The translations under genes were made by a program, and so were the position numbers. This document shows, in pieces, positions 1 to 7,723 of a stretch of DNA of 64,000 bases (position 1 is the stretch's first letter; every line of letters begins with the position of its first letter). A model generated the notes under the pieces. The model was not told the DNA's origin and made no database searches. It saw only the letters and a program-made list of their open reading frames with translations. The stretch is taken from NCBI RefSeq assembly GCF_021398735.1, contig NZ_CP090349.1:5454001-5518000 (forward strand), in the 5' to 3' direction. The stretch is from Methylobacterium oryzae (GTDB lineage: Bacteria; Pseudomonadota; Alphaproteobacteria; Rhizobiales; Beijerinckiaceae).

Positions 1-287
1 CCGCCTGAGCGGGCCGGCTCGCGGCATCGGCCCGAAGAATCCGGCCCGCCGGATCCGTCGGACGGGCGGCTCTCCCGGCCGCGGCCGCCGAGGAAGCCTC
101 CCGCGCCGGGCCGCGCCGGCCCGCGGCGTCCCGAAGCGCCGGGGCGGGTCGGGCGCGGCGCAGCGAGGCCGGAAGCGGCTTTCGCCCGACCGTCGAGCGG
201 CCTCAAAGCTCGGCTTTTAAGGCACTGTTAACCATAGCAAGACCAATCCTATCGGCAGACTACTTCTCTTAGAGATGCTTGGCGCCG
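1..287. other. GC-rich leader region with no gene seen
   Basis: I see no convincing coding sequence here. The first 200 bases are extremely GC-rich and could be the tail of an intergenic region. The last 80 bases are relatively AT-rich and look like a promoter region for the DUF6894 gene, with a CtrA-type box annotated separately. Confidence 0.5.
217..232 (+). promoter_or_regulatory. CtrA-type box (TTAA-N7-TTAAC)
   Basis: The sequence TTAAGGCACTGTTAAC is an exact match to TTAA-N7-TTAAC, the full binding site of the alphaproteobacterial cell-cycle regulator CtrA. It lies about 55 bases before the DUF6894 start codon in a short AT-rich patch of an otherwise very GC-rich region. The match is seen directly. 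Binding by CtrA is inferred. Confidence 0.5.
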
Positions 288-524
288 ATGCCCCGCTACT
301 TCATCGACCTGCACGACGGCTCCCAGCCGATCCACGATGAGGTCGGATTCGACCTGCCGGACCTTCCGGCGGCCCGCGCCAAGGTCACCCGGATCATGTC
401 GGCGATCGCCCGCGACATGCTGCCGGAGGTCGAGCGCCAGGATTACGTGGCCTGCGTCCGCGACGGCGTCGGCAAGGTGGTCTACCGGGCGCGCCTGTCC
501 CTCGCTGCCGAGATGGTGGAGTGA
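288..524 (+). CDS. DUF6894 family small protein
   Basis: Encodes 78 residues beginning MPRYFIDLHDG. The pattern of an aromatic-rich start, a conserved Asp-Glu-Val-Gly segment and a C-terminal tyrosine/arginine strand is typical of DUF6894 proteins, which are numerous in Methylobacterium and have no established function. A TTG nine bases upstream could extend it by three residues, but the ATG matches the family start. There is no signal peptide or membrane segment, so it is probably cytoplasmic. A CtrA-type box lies upstream, suggesting possible cell-cycle control. It stands alone, about 140 bases before the next gene. Confidence 0.8.
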   Translation: MPRYFIDLHDGSQPIHDEVGFDLPDLPAARAKVTRIMSAIARDMLPEVERQDYVACVRDGVGKVVYRARLSLAAEMVE

Positions 525-559
525 GCCGGCGCGCTCCGGCCGCCTGATGCGTCCCTGCA

Positions 560-578
560 GACGTCGCTGAGCGACGTC
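560..578 (+). terminator. Stem-loop after the DUF6894 gene
   Basis: Perfect 8-bp inverted repeat GACGTCGC / GCGACGTC with a 3-base loop, 36 bases after the DUF6894 stop. There is no T-run, so it is a weak terminator candidate and could be only a structural element. Confidence 0.3.
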
Positions 579-665
579 CCTGAGACGGCGCCGAAACCGC
601 CCTGAGGCTCCCCGCCGCGCCGCGGCAGTGCTTGACCGGCCCCCGGTTCCGGCCATCTCGGACCC

Positions 666-1727
666 ATGAAACGGCGCAGCCTGCTCACGGTCGCGAGTGC
701 GGCCACGGTCATGACGCTCGGCGGCGTCGGCTACGCCGCGCACCGGCGCGGCCGGAACCCGTACTACCGCGGCCCGACCTCCGACCATTTCGACGGGTTG
801 CGGTTCTTCCTGCCCGGTCAGTCCACCGACAAGGCGCTCCCCGACGTGCTGCGCTGGCAGGCCAAGCGGCAGCGCGAGCCCTGGCCCAAGAGCTTCCCCA
901 GCCCCTACCCGGCCGACCGGCCGCCCGAGCGCGTCGAGGGCCTGCGGGTCGTGCTGATCGGCCACGCGAGCTACCTCGTGCAGGTCGCCGGCCGGAACAT
1001 CCTGATCGACCCGGTCTTCGCCAAGCGCGCGAGCCCGGTCCGCTTCGCCGGGCCGAAGCGCGTCAACCCGCCGGGCATCGCCTTCGCCGACCTGCCGCCG
1101 ATCGACGCGATCCTGGTCACCCACAACCACTACGACCATCTCGACGGGCCGAGCCTCGCCCGGCTCTGGCAGGCGCACCAGCCGCTGATCGTAGCGCCGC
1201 TGGGCAACGACACGATCCTGCGCGGCTACGACGACACGATGCATGTCGAGACCCGCGACTGGGGACAGTCGGTCGATCTCGGCGACGGGCTGCAGGTCCA
1301 TCTGACGCCCGCGAACCACTGGTCGGCCCGGGGCGTCAACGACCGGCGCATGGCGCTGTGGTGCGCCTTCGTGATCACCTCGCCCCGCGGCGTGCACTAC
1401 CATGTCGGCGACACCGGTTTCGGCGACGGCGCCCTCTTCTCCGACGTGCGGGCGCGGTTCGGGCCGCCGCGCCTCGCGACGCTGCCGATCGGCGCCTACG
1501 AGCCGCGCTGGTTCATGCAGGCGCAGCACGTCGACCCGGCCGAGGCGGTGAAGGTCTTCGGCCTGCTCGGCGCCGAGCAGGCGCTGGGCCACCACTGGGG
1601 CACGTTCCAGCTCACCGACGAGGGCGTCGAGCGCCCCGCCGAGGCGCTGGCGGCGGCCCTCGGCGGGGCCGGCATCCCGGCCGAGCGCTTCGTCGCCCTG
1701 AGGCCCGGCCAGGTCTGGGAGGCCTGA
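666..1727 (+). CDS. Metallo-beta-lactamase-fold hydrolase (NAPE-PLD/UlaG-like)
   Basis: A 353-residue protein of the metallo-beta-lactamase superfamily in the branch that includes N-acyl-phosphatidylethanolamine phospholipase D and UlaG-like lactonases. It shows the zinc motif THNHYDHLD near residue 152, a following region with ANHW and HVGDTGFGD, and a late HHWGTF motif, together the usual metal ligands. The N-terminus (MKRRSLLTVASAATVM) looks like a twin-arginine signal or membrane anchor, so it probably acts in the periplasm or at the inner membrane. The substrate cannot be read from sequence. The next gene starts about 150 bases later and is probably transcribed separately. Confidence 0.82.
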   Translation: MKRRSLLTVASAATVMTLGGVGYAAHRRGRNPYYRGPTSDHFDGLRFFLPGQSTDKALPDVLRWQAKRQREPWPKSFPSPYPADRPPERVEGLRVVLIGHASYLVQVAGRNILIDPVFAKRASPVRFAGPKRVNPPGIAFADLPPIDAILVTHNHYDHLDGPSLARLWQAHQPLIVAPLGNDTILRGYDDTMHVETRDWGQSVDLGDGLQVHLTPANHWSARGVNDRRMALWCAFVITSPRGVHYHVGDTGFGDGALFSDVRARFGPPRLATLPIGAYEPRWFMQAQHVDPAEAVKVFGLLGAEQALGHHWGTFQLTDEGVERPAEALAAALGGAGIPAERFVALRPGQVWEA

Positions 1728-1880
1728 CCCCCGGGCTATCCGGGGAACGCCGGCGGCCATTGGGCACGATGCGTGCATCATTCTGTATGCAGCATGGGGT
1801 GGAGGCCCGGGCCGCGCCGCCGCGGGCCCGAGGGCAGGTGCCGTTCCCTGCGGCGCCCGCGCCTTCAGCCGAGAGACACG

Positions 1881-3500
1881 ATGAACCCGATCAAGCCGAC
1901 ACGCCGATCCCTGATGGCCGGGGGCGTCGCCCTGGCGGCGCTGGGGGCGGCGGGCCGCGCCGGCGCGCAGGGCGCGGCCCCCGGCACCCTGACCTACGGC
2001 ATCTCCATGACCGACCTGCCGCTCACGACCGGCCAGCCGGACCGGGGCGCGGGCGGCTACCAGTTCACCGGACTGACCCTCTACGATCCCCTGGTCGCCT
2101 GGGAACTCGACGTCGCCGACCGGCCGGGCAAGATGGTGCCCGGCCTCGCCACCGCCTGGGAGGCCGACCCGGCCGACCCCAAGGTCTGGACCTTCCACCT
2201 GCGGGAGGGCGTGGCCTTCCACGACGGGTCGGCCTTCGATGCCGACGCGGTGATCTGGAACTTCGACAAGGTGCTGAACAAGGAGGCGCCGCATTTCGAC
2301 CAGCGGCAGGCGTCCCAGGTCCGCCCGCGCCTGCCCGGCGTCGCGAGCTACCGGAAGGTCGACGCCAAGACCGTCCAGGTCGTTACCAAGACGCCCGACA
2401 GCCTGTTCCCCTACCAGATGCTCTGGTTCCTGATCTCGTCGCCGGCGCAGTACGAGAAGGTCGGGAAGGACTGGGCGAAGTTCGCCTTCGAGCCCTCGGG
2501 GACCGGGCCGTTCCGGATGGGGCAGCTGGTGCCGCGGGTGCGCCTCGAGCTGCTGCCGAACATCGGCTACTGGAACCCGAAGCGGGTCCCGAAGCTCGCG
2601 AAGCTGACCCTCGCCTGCGTGCCCGAGGACCTCGCCCGGGTGAACGCGCTCCTGTCCGGCAGCGTCGACCTGATCGAGACGCCCGCGCCCGACGCGGTGC
2701 CGCGCCTGAAGGCCGCCGGCATGCGGGTCGTGGGCAACGAGACGCCCCATGTCTGGAACTACCACCTGTCGATCGTGGAGGGCTCGCCCTGGCGCGACCT
2801 GCGCCTGCGCAAGGCCGCCAACCTCGCCATCGACCGCGCGGGCGTCGTCGAGCTGATGGGCGGCCTCGCCCAGCCCGCCGTCGGTCAGGTCCAGGAATCG
2901 AGCCCGTGGTTCGGCAAGCCGGGCTTCAAGATCCGGACCGACGTCGAGGCGGCGCGCAAGCTCGTCGAGGAGGCCGGCTACTCGGTGAAGAACCCCGTGA
3001 AGGCCACGGTCCTGATCCCGACCGGCGGCACCGGGCAGATGCTGTCGCTCCCGATCAACGAGTTCGTCCAGCAGAGCTGGGCCGAGATCGGCATCCAGGT
3101 GGCGTTCAAGACCGTGGAGCTGGAGGTGGCCTACACGGCGTGGCGCCAGGGCGCCGCGGATCCGAGCCTCAAGGGCGTCAGCGCCGGCAACATCGCCTAC
3201 GTCACCTCCGACCCGTTCTACGCGATCCTGCGCTTCTACGATTCGCGGCAGATCGCGCCGAACGGCGTGAACTGGAGCCACTACCGCAACCCCGAGGTCG
3301 ACGCCCTCTGCGACAAGGTGAAGGCGAGCCTCGACGTGGCCGAGCAGAACCGGCTGCTCGCGCGCATCCACGAAATCGTCGTCGACGATGCCGTGCAGGT
3401 CTGGGTCGTTCACGACACCAATCCGCACGCATTGTCGTCGCGGGTGAAGAACTACGTCCAGGCGCAGCACTGGTTTCAGGACCTGGCGACGCTGGCCTGA
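1881..3500 (+). CDS. ABC transporter substrate-binding protein, family 5 (peptide/nickel type)
   Basis: Encodes 539 residues. The start at 1881 follows GAGAG and gives a clear twin-arginine export signal (TRRSLMAGG, then a hydrophobic run ending near AGAQ). The body has family-5 features: a TYGISM strand, the WTFHLREGVAFHDG segment and a late WVVHDTNPHAL strand. These proteins bind oligopeptides, opines, glutathione or metal chelates in the periplasm for an ABC permease. No permease or ATPase gene adjoins it, so it is an orphan binding protein and its ligand is unknown. Longer upstream starts in the same frame lack a signal peptide and are less likely. Confidence 0.85.
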   Translation: MNPIKPTRRSLMAGGVALAALGAAGRAGAQGAAPGTLTYGISMTDLPLTTGQPDRGAGGYQFTGLTLYDPLVAWELDVADRPGKMVPGLATAWEADPADPKVWTFHLREGVAFHDGSAFDADAVIWNFDKVLNKEAPHFDQRQASQVRPRLPGVASYRKVDAKTVQVVTKTPDSLFPYQMLWFLISSPAQYEKVGKDWAKFAFEPSGTGPFRMGQLVPRVRLELLPNIGYWNPKRVPKLAKLTLACVPEDLARVNALLSGSVDLIETPAPDAVPRLKAAGMRVVGNETPHVWNYHLSIVEGSPWRDLRLRKAANLAIDRAGVVELMGGLAQPAVGQVQESSPWFGKPGFKIRTDVEAARKLVEEAGYSVKNPVKATVLIPTGGTGQMLSLPINEFVQQSWAEIGIQVAFKTVELEVAYTAWRQGAADPSLKGVSAGNIAYVTSDPFYAILRFYDSRQIAPNGVNWSHYRNPEVDALCDKVKASLDVAEQNRLLARIHEIVVDDAVQVWVVHDTNPHALSSRVKNYVQAQHWFQDLATLA

Positions 3501-3598
3501 TCAGCCCGGATCTGTGTCGGCTCCGGGAAGAACGGGAGAACATCGGGAACGATCGGCGCGAGGACGGGTTGGACTCCGAACGCACGAAGGAGAGTCCC

Positions 3599-3844
3599 AT
3601 GAAGACCCTGCTTGCCGGCGCCGTCCTGGCCGCCTCCCTGACGAGCGTCGTCCCCGCTGCGGCGCAGCGAATCGATATCGGTCCCGACGGGCCGAGCGTC
3701 GACCTGCGCTCCAGCGCCCAGCGGGATCGCGACTTCCGCCGCGAAGAGTATCGGCGCGACCGCGCCTATGACGAGGATCGTCTCTACCGACGCCAGCGGT
3801 TCGACGACGACCGCCCGGTGACGCGGCGCGGCTACGGATACTGA
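3599..3844 (+). CDS. Small exported Arg/Asp-rich protein, unknown function
   Basis: An 81-residue protein with a clear signal peptide (MKTLLAGAVLAASLTSVVPAAAQ) and a mature part dominated by Arg, Asp and Tyr in short RRDR/YDED/RRQR patterns, with no cysteines. AAGGAG nine bases upstream of the ATG is a good ribosome binding site. Small periplasmic proteins of this composition are common in Methylobacterium, but I know no function. It is followed by two hairpins, the second a good terminator, so it is probably a single-gene transcript. Confidence 0.75.
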   Translation: MKTLLAGAVLAASLTSVVPAAAQRIDIGPDGPSVDLRSSAQRDRDFRREEYRRDRAYDEDRLYRRQRFDDDRPVTRRGYGY

Positions 3845-3855
3845 ATCACCGCGCG

Positions 3856-3873
3856 AATCGCCTGTCGGCGATT
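3856..3873 (+). repeat. Hairpin before terminator
   Basis: Perfect 7-bp inverted repeat AATCGCC / GGCGATT with a 4-base loop, 11 bases after the preceding stop codon and 14 bases before the next hairpin. Confidence 0.45.
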
Positions 3874-3887
3874 GTGCGCTCTCTTCG

Positions 3888-3914
3888 GGGGTCGGCTCGC
3901 GCCGGCCCCTTTTT
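3888..3914 (+). terminator. Rho-independent terminator
   Basis: A 9-bp GC-rich stem (GGGGTCGGC / GCCGGCCCC, one G-T pair) with loop TCGC is followed directly by a five-T run. This is the cleanest intrinsic terminator in the window. It would end the small exported protein transcript before the lanmodulin-like gene. Confidence 0.8.
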
Positions 3915-4038
3915 CTATGCCGCGTCTCCGAAGCGCGGCCCGGGACAGCACGCAACCCACAGGGTCGAATTTCGCACTTGCGGCACGGTGAGTCGGAGAT
4001 TAGGAAGATCGAGCATCAAATTTCGGGAGCATCTGGCA

Positions 4039-4452
4039 ATGACCTCACGTTTCATCAGTGGCTTCGCGGCGGTCACCCTCGCGGTGTGCGGCCTCTCCGC
4101 TCCGGCCGCTTTCGCCAAGCCGATGAGCGGAACGAGCGCCGTCAAGATGATCGACACCGACAACGACGGCACCGTCGACATGAAGGAAGTGGAGGCGGTG
4201 GCCTCGGCGACCTTCGACCGTCTCGAGAAGGACGCCGACGGCACCCTCGACGCCAAGGAGCTGAAGGGCCGCCTGAGCGCCTCCGGCGTGAAGCAGGCCG
4301 ATCCGGACAGCGACGGCACGCTCGACAAGAAGGAGTACCTCGCGGCCGTCGGCGAGCGCTTCAAGCTGGCCGACCCGGACAACGACGGCACCCTCGACGC
4401 CAAGGAGCTGAACTCCAAGGCCGGCAAGGCTCTCCTGGCCCTCATCAAGTAA
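4039..4452 (+). CDS. lanM-like: Lanmodulin-like periplasmic EF-hand protein
   Basis: A 137-residue exported protein with a signal peptide ending near APAAFA and four EF-hand loops at about residues 39-50, 63-74, 88-99 and 112-123. Spacing, length and sequence (ending ALLALIK; segments DAKELKGR and LDKKEYLAAV) closely resemble lanmodulin, the picomolar-affinity lanthanide-binding protein of methylotrophs. All four loops keep Asp at position 9. The lanmodulin hallmark Pro at position 2 is present only in loops 3 (DPDSDGTLDKKE) and 4 (DPDNDGTLDAKE). Loop 1 has Thr, and loop 2 begins Glu-Lys. Loops 1 and 2 may therefore differ in metal affinity or choice. The start is supported by GGGAG nine bases upstream. 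Metal identity is inferred from homology. Confidence 0.8.
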   Translation: MTSRFISGFAAVTLAVCGLSAPAAFAKPMSGTSAVKMIDTDNDGTVDMKEVEAVASATFDRLEKDADGTLDAKELKGRLSASGVKQADPDSDGTLDKKEYLAAVGERFKLADPDNDGTLDAKELNSKAGKALLALIK

Positions 4453-4489
4453 AACCGTCCGCGCGCTCCTGATGGAGCGTGGATGAGCG

Positions 4490-4519
4490 AGGCCTCCGCG
4501 GCGCTGACCGCGGGGGCCT
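4490..4519 (+). terminator. Strong stem-loop after lanmodulin-like gene
   Basis: A 12-bp uninterrupted stem (AGGCCTCCGCGG paired with CCGCGGGGGCCT, one T-G pair) closing a 6-base loop, 38 bases after the stop codon. The following T content is low, so it may end transcription with Rho or act as an RNA 3' stabiliser. Confidence 0.55.
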
Positions 4520-4643
4520 TGCTGCGTTCATGGCGACCCTGAACCTTCGCCCGGACGCGCCGATCCATGGGGCCTGCACGTAAAAGTTGTGGATCGCGGC
4601 GATTGTTCTGCGGGCTCCGGCCGCTCCCGCGCCGGCGGAACAT

Positions 4644-4691
4644 CCGACACCCCGTCCGACACCCCGTCCGACACTCAGTACGACACCCAGT
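4644..4691. repeat. 12-bp tandem repeat, four units
   Basis: Unit CCGACACCCCGT occurs twice perfectly (4644-4655, 4656-4667), then as CCGACACTCAGT and ACGACACCCAGT. It lies in noncoding DNA. On the minus strand it would encode Val-Gly-Arg-Gly repeats, but no supported gene reads through it. Confidence 0.7.
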
Positions 4692-4801
4692 CCGGCCGCC
4701 GCCGCGGCTGCGACGCTCGACCGCTCGCCGGGCGCGATCGGAGGGAGTTGACGGTCCGCAACCTGTAGGTGCACCCTCGAGGTGGTTGAGGGATCAAGAC
4801 G

Positions 4802-5116
4802 ATGCGGAACGGCTCACCAGAGGACGACGGCAACGCGAGACGCCGCGCGAGACCGGTCGCGCTGACCGAGGGACCGCACGGCGCGGCGGCGGCGGACGGA
4901 CGCGACCGGATTGCCGAGAGCCGGCCGGAGCGCGCGGACGCGGAGCCGACGGCAACGCTCGGCGATCTCGGCGACGCCCTGCTCGCGGCCTATCGGCTGG
5001 CCGAGCAGGACGGCGACGCGCTGACCGTGTCGCTGCTCGGGCAGGCGCTGCTGCGGACCGGGCGGCGCTTGGCGCGCGGGATGTCGCCCGCCGATGTCGG
5101 GATCGCCTGCCACTGA
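4802..5116 (+). CDS. Small hypothetical protein
   Basis: Encodes 104 residues. The first half is rich in Arg, Ala, Glu and Asp and looks disordered. The second half (from about TLGDLGDALLAAYRLAEQ) is a probable helical region ending MSPADVGIACH. GAGGG nine bases before the ATG supports the start. No signal peptide or membrane segment. I do not recognise a family. A competing overlapping frame reads 4567-5217 but lacks a ribosome binding site and looks like a shadow. Confidence 0.5.
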   Translation: MRNGSPEDDGNARRRARPVALTEGPHGAAAADGRDRIAESRPERADAEPTATLGDLGDALLAAYRLAEQDGDALTVSLLGQALLRTGRRLARGMSPADVGIACH

Positions 5117-5174
5117 AGCGGCGCGCGGTCCCGGACGCTCGGGCGACTGACGGGACGGCGCCGCCGCGGCCCGC

Positions 5175-5972
5175 CTACGCGCCCGGCGCGGCGCGGTCGA
5201 GGAAGGCGCGCAGGTAGCCGCCGACCGCCTCGGCGCGCTCGACGGCGAGCAGGTGCGCCGCCCGGGGCAGCACGACGAGTTCGGCCTGGGCGATGCCGCC
5301 GCAGATCTCCTCGGCCATGGCCGGGGGCGTCGAGGGATCGTCGCGGCCGGCGATCACCAGGGTCGGCGCGGTGATGGCTCCGAGCGCCGGACGGAGATCC
5401 ATGCGCCCGATCGCCCCGCAGCACACCGCGTAGCCGGCCGGATCGCAGGCCAGGAATCGCTCGCGGACAGCCCGCACCGTCTCGGGGGCGCGCTCCGCGA
5501 AACCCGGCGTGAACCAGCGCCCCAGCGTCGCCTCGACCACGGCCGCCGTCCCCTGGGCGCGCACGGTCGCGGCGCGCTCGTCCCAGCTCTGCAGGCTCGG
5601 CAGGAAGGCCGCCGTCGCCATCAGGGTGGCGCTGAGCGCGCGTCCGGGATCGGCGCTCGCCAGCGCCTGCACGGTCATCCCGCCGAGCGAGAGGCCGACG
5701 AGATGGGCGCGTCCGATGCTGAGGGCGTCCAGAAGGCCCGCGAGATCGCCGGCCAGATCCGCGATCGCGACCGGCCGGTCGCGCGTCTCCGACCCGCCGT
5801 GGCCGCGCGTGTCGTAGCGCAGCGTCCGGTAACGCCCCGTCAGCGCGGGCACCAGCGCGTCCCACATCTCCAGGGTCGCCCCCAGCGAGTTCGAGAAAGC
5901 GACGACCGGGGCGTCCTCCGGGCCCGCGAGGTGGTAGCGGAGGCCGAGTCCTCCGACGGTGATCTGCGGCAT
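5175..5972 (-). CDS. pcaD-like: Alpha/beta hydrolase, 3-oxoadipate enol-lactonase-like
   Basis: Encodes 265 residues, the usual size for PcaD. The alpha/beta-hydrolase nucleophile elbow GLSLGGM, a cap-region segment AFLPSLQSWDERA, the acid region VIAGRDDPSTPP and the histidine in PRAAHLLAVE are visible. PcaD opens 3-oxoadipate enol-lactone to 3-oxoadipate in the beta-ketoadipate pathway of protocatechuate/catechol breakdown. No other pca gene lies nearby, so substrate assignment is by resemblance only. The start at 5972 has GGAGAG just upstream; a start 69 bases earlier lacks one. Cytoplasmic. Confidence 0.75.
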   Translation of the reverse strand: MPQITVGGLGLRYHLAGPEDAPVVAFSNSLGATLEMWDALVPALTGRYRTLRYDTRGHGGSETRDRPVAIADLAGDLAGLLDALSIGRAHLVGLSLGGMTVQALASADPGRALSATLMATAAFLPSLQSWDERAATVRAQGTAAVVEATLGRWFTPGFAERAPETVRAVRERFLACDPAGYAVCCGAIGRMDLRPALGAITAPTLVIAGRDDPSTPPAMAEEICGGIAQAELVVLPRAAHLLAVERAEAVGGYLRAFLDRAAPGA

Positions 5973-6061
5973 GCGGCTCTCTCCGGTTCGGGCTCTCGAG
6001 GATGTCAGGCCGCCGGGCGGCGGGGCGGAGCTGGCGGGCAACGCGGCCTCCCGGACGGATC

Positions 6062-6334
6062 TCAGGCGCGACCGAGGGGAATCAGGCCCCAGCCGCGCTC
6101 GTGGAGGTAGTACAGCACGGTCTTGGTCACGGTCTCGGTCGAGGCGATCGAGCCGGCGACCAGCACGCTGCCGGTGAACAGGTAGGACAGCAGCAGTGTG
6201 TCGAGGCTCCCGACGACGCGCCAGCTCACGGCCTTGGCGATCGAGCGGAGGCGGCTCTCCCCGGCCGGGGGCGCGCGCGTCCGTGCGGGCTCGGGTGCGC
6301 GGGCATCGCGGGTTGGGACGTCGTCGGCGGGCAT
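6062..6334 (-). CDS. DUF2061 small membrane protein
   Basis: Encodes 90 residues. The region SIAKAVSWRVVGSLDTLLLS and the following TETVTKTVLYYLHERGW match the DUF2061 pattern of two hydrophobic segments with a conserved tryptophan-arginine and a C-terminal HERGW motif. It should sit in the inner membrane. The start at 6334 is chosen because AGGGAG lies seven bases upstream; the frame is open for 64 more codons but that part looks non-coding. Function of the family is unknown. Confidence 0.75.
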   Translation of the reverse strand: MPADDVPTRDARAPEPARTRAPPAGESRLRSIAKAVSWRVVGSLDTLLLSYLFTGSVLVAGSIASTETVTKTVLYYLHERGWGLIPLGRA

Positions 6335-6540
6335 GCGGGCTCCCTGCGGTCGATCCGAAACGCGCGCGGTGGCGCGGTCCATTATGGGGCGGCGCACCGG
6401 ATGCTGCCCCGCCGGATCGCCCGGCGCGCGGATGACGATGCCGCGAGCCCCGCGCTCCGGAGGAGCGTCTTCAACATGGGTCAATGCGCCGGCGGCCGAA
6501 ACGCTCGACAAGAGTGGTGCGAGCACAGCGGAGACCGGGG

Positions 6541-6810
6541 ATGCACGAGCCTGCGATGGGCGACGCCGCGATCCAACCGGCGGAGTTCTGGGACACGGTC
6601 GGCGGCCTCGTGACCGCCAAGGTCGAGCCGGTGATCGGCCGAGCCGACAAGCAGCGTGGTCCCCTCATCGACTACCTGCGCGACCTGGAGGCCCTGGCGC
6701 GGCGCCAGTGCTCCAGCCGCGAGACGGTCCAGATCATCGCCTCGGGCCGGCGGCTCCTCGGAGACCGGAGCGAGATCGGGCCGTCGGACGGACCGTTCAC
6801 CCGCGCCTGA
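6541..6810 (+). CDS. Small hypothetical protein
   Basis: Encodes 89 residues from an ATG preceded by GGAG. The sequence has a mostly helical central part (FWDTVGGLVTAKVEPVIGR, DYLRDLEALARRQ) and no signal peptide, cysteines cluster or membrane segment. I do not recognise the family. Its last 14 bases overlap the convergent membrane-protein gene on the other strand. Confidence 0.45.
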   Translation: MHEPAMGDAAIQPAEFWDTVGGLVTAKVEPVIGRADKQRGPLIDYLRDLEALARRQCSSRETVQIIASGRRLLGDRSEIGPSDGPFTRA

Positions 6811-7177
6811 GCCGGGCACCCGGCGGAGCCGCCCGCGCCATCCGCGACCGGACCAGATAGATCGCGGCCGCGACCGCCCAGGCCGCGCAGGTCGGCGCCA
6901 CCCACTGCTGCAGATTCGGCAGGGACCAGCCGTACAGGAACTCGGCGCCGAGATGCGCCTGAACGGCGTCCCAGCCCGCGTGTTTGAGGACGTGTTCCCG
7001 CTGCCCGGCCTCGCGGCCGTAATAGTAGGTCGAGACCACGAGCGCCGCGACGCCTTCCGGTCGGGGACTGCGCAGCAGGATCAGAACGGCCGCCATTCCG
7101 GCGGTCTCGGGGATCGCCGTCAGGGCGTGGCTCATCGCCGGGTTCGCGACCATGAAGGCGACGAGCGTTGCGAGCAT
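6797..7177 (-). CDS. Hypothetical membrane protein
   Basis: Encodes 126 residues with about three hydrophobic segments (near the N-terminus, around VAALVVSTYYYG, and CAAWAVAAAIYLV) and a basic C-terminal tail. Nothing identifies a family. It converges on and slightly overlaps the small gene ending at 6810. It probably resides in the inner membrane. Confidence 0.5.
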   Translation of the reverse strand: MLATLVAFMVANPAMSHALTAIPETAGMAAVLILLRSPRPEGVAALVVSTYYYGREAGQREHVLKHAGWDAVQAHLGAEFLYGWSLPNLQQWVAPTCAAWAVAAAIYLVRSRMARAAPPGARLRRG

Positions 7178-7290
7178 GGGCGGCGCTTACACCAATCCCG
7201 GCGCGGCGTCAGCGGCACTCCGGACCCGCGCCTGCATCCCCGCGGGCGCCGCGCGGTTGACGGTGCGGGACCGGAACAACGGAGCCGCGC

Positions 7291-7719
7291 ATGAGCGACA
7301 CCTACGACCTCGGCCGCTTCGTCGCCGCGCAGGAGGGCGTCTACGGGCGCGCCCTGGCGGAGTTGCAGGCCGGCGACAAGCGCAGCCACTGGATGTGGTT
7401 CATCTTCCCGCAGATCGCCGGGCTCGGCGCGAGCCCGATGGCGCAGCGCTACGCCATCGGGTCTCTCGCGGAGGCGCAGGCCTACGCGGCGCACCCGGTG
7501 CTCGGCGCGCGCCTGCGCGCCTGCACGGCGGCCGTCAACGCCGTCGCCGGGCGCTCGGCCCACGCGATCTTCGGCTCGCCCGACGATCTGAAGTTCCGCT
7601 CCAGCATGACGCTGTTCGCCCGCGCCGTGCCGGGCGAGCCGGTCTTCGCCGACGCGCTGGCGCGCTACTTCGACGGCGTCCCCGACCCGCGGACGCTGGC
7701 GAAGCTCGGGGCAGGCTAG
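7291..7719 (+). CDS. DUF1810 domain protein
   Basis: Encodes 142 residues matching the DUF1810 family across its length: an opening DLGRFVAAQ, the signature KRSHWMWFIFPQIAGLG, RYAIGSLAEAQAYAAHPVLG, and the late FRSSMTLFARA. Related proteins were once labelled calpastatin-like without functional support. Soluble and cytoplasmic by composition. It converges on the penicillin-binding protein gene, leaving a 4-base gap. Confidence 0.88.
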   Translation: MSDTYDLGRFVAAQEGVYGRALAELQAGDKRSHWMWFIFPQIAGLGASPMAQRYAIGSLAEAQAYAAHPVLGARLRACTAAVNAVAGRSAHAIFGSPDDLKFRSSMTLFARAVPGEPVFADALARYFDGVPDPRTLAKLGAG

Positions 7720-7723
7720 CGCC

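Larger units (their letters stand above)
4453..4801. other. Intergenic region with terminator and tandem repeat
   Basis: No convincing gene. It holds a strong stem-loop just after the lanmodulin-like gene and a four-unit 12-bp tandem array, both listed separately. The last 60 bases probably carry the promoter and ribosome binding site of the next small gene. Confidence 0.5.

Noticed and set aside
629..660. TTGACC with weak -10 just before the hydrolase gene
   Set aside because: The -10 match is poor and would start transcription almost at the ATG; not enough to call a promoter.
1760..1800. Short TGCAT...ATGCA inverted repeat upstream of the binding-protein gene
   Set aside because: Arms of only five bases are too short to claim an operator.
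249..3470. Very long minus-strand open frame of about 1,073 codons
   Set aside because: It is antisense to the DUF6894, hydrolase and binding-protein genes; composition is Arg/Val/Gly/His-rich with no domain, a typical GC-rich shadow frame.
632..3844. Long plus-strand frame overlapping hydrolase and binding-protein genes
   Set aside because: Most of it is Arg/Ala/Pro-rich shadow; only the last 81 residues (3599-3844) form a real small gene with its own start and ribosome binding site.
4567..5217. Alternative 216-codon frame over the small hypothetical gene
   Set aside because: Lacks a ribosome binding site and is dominated by Arg/Ala repeats; the 4802 frame has better start and structure.
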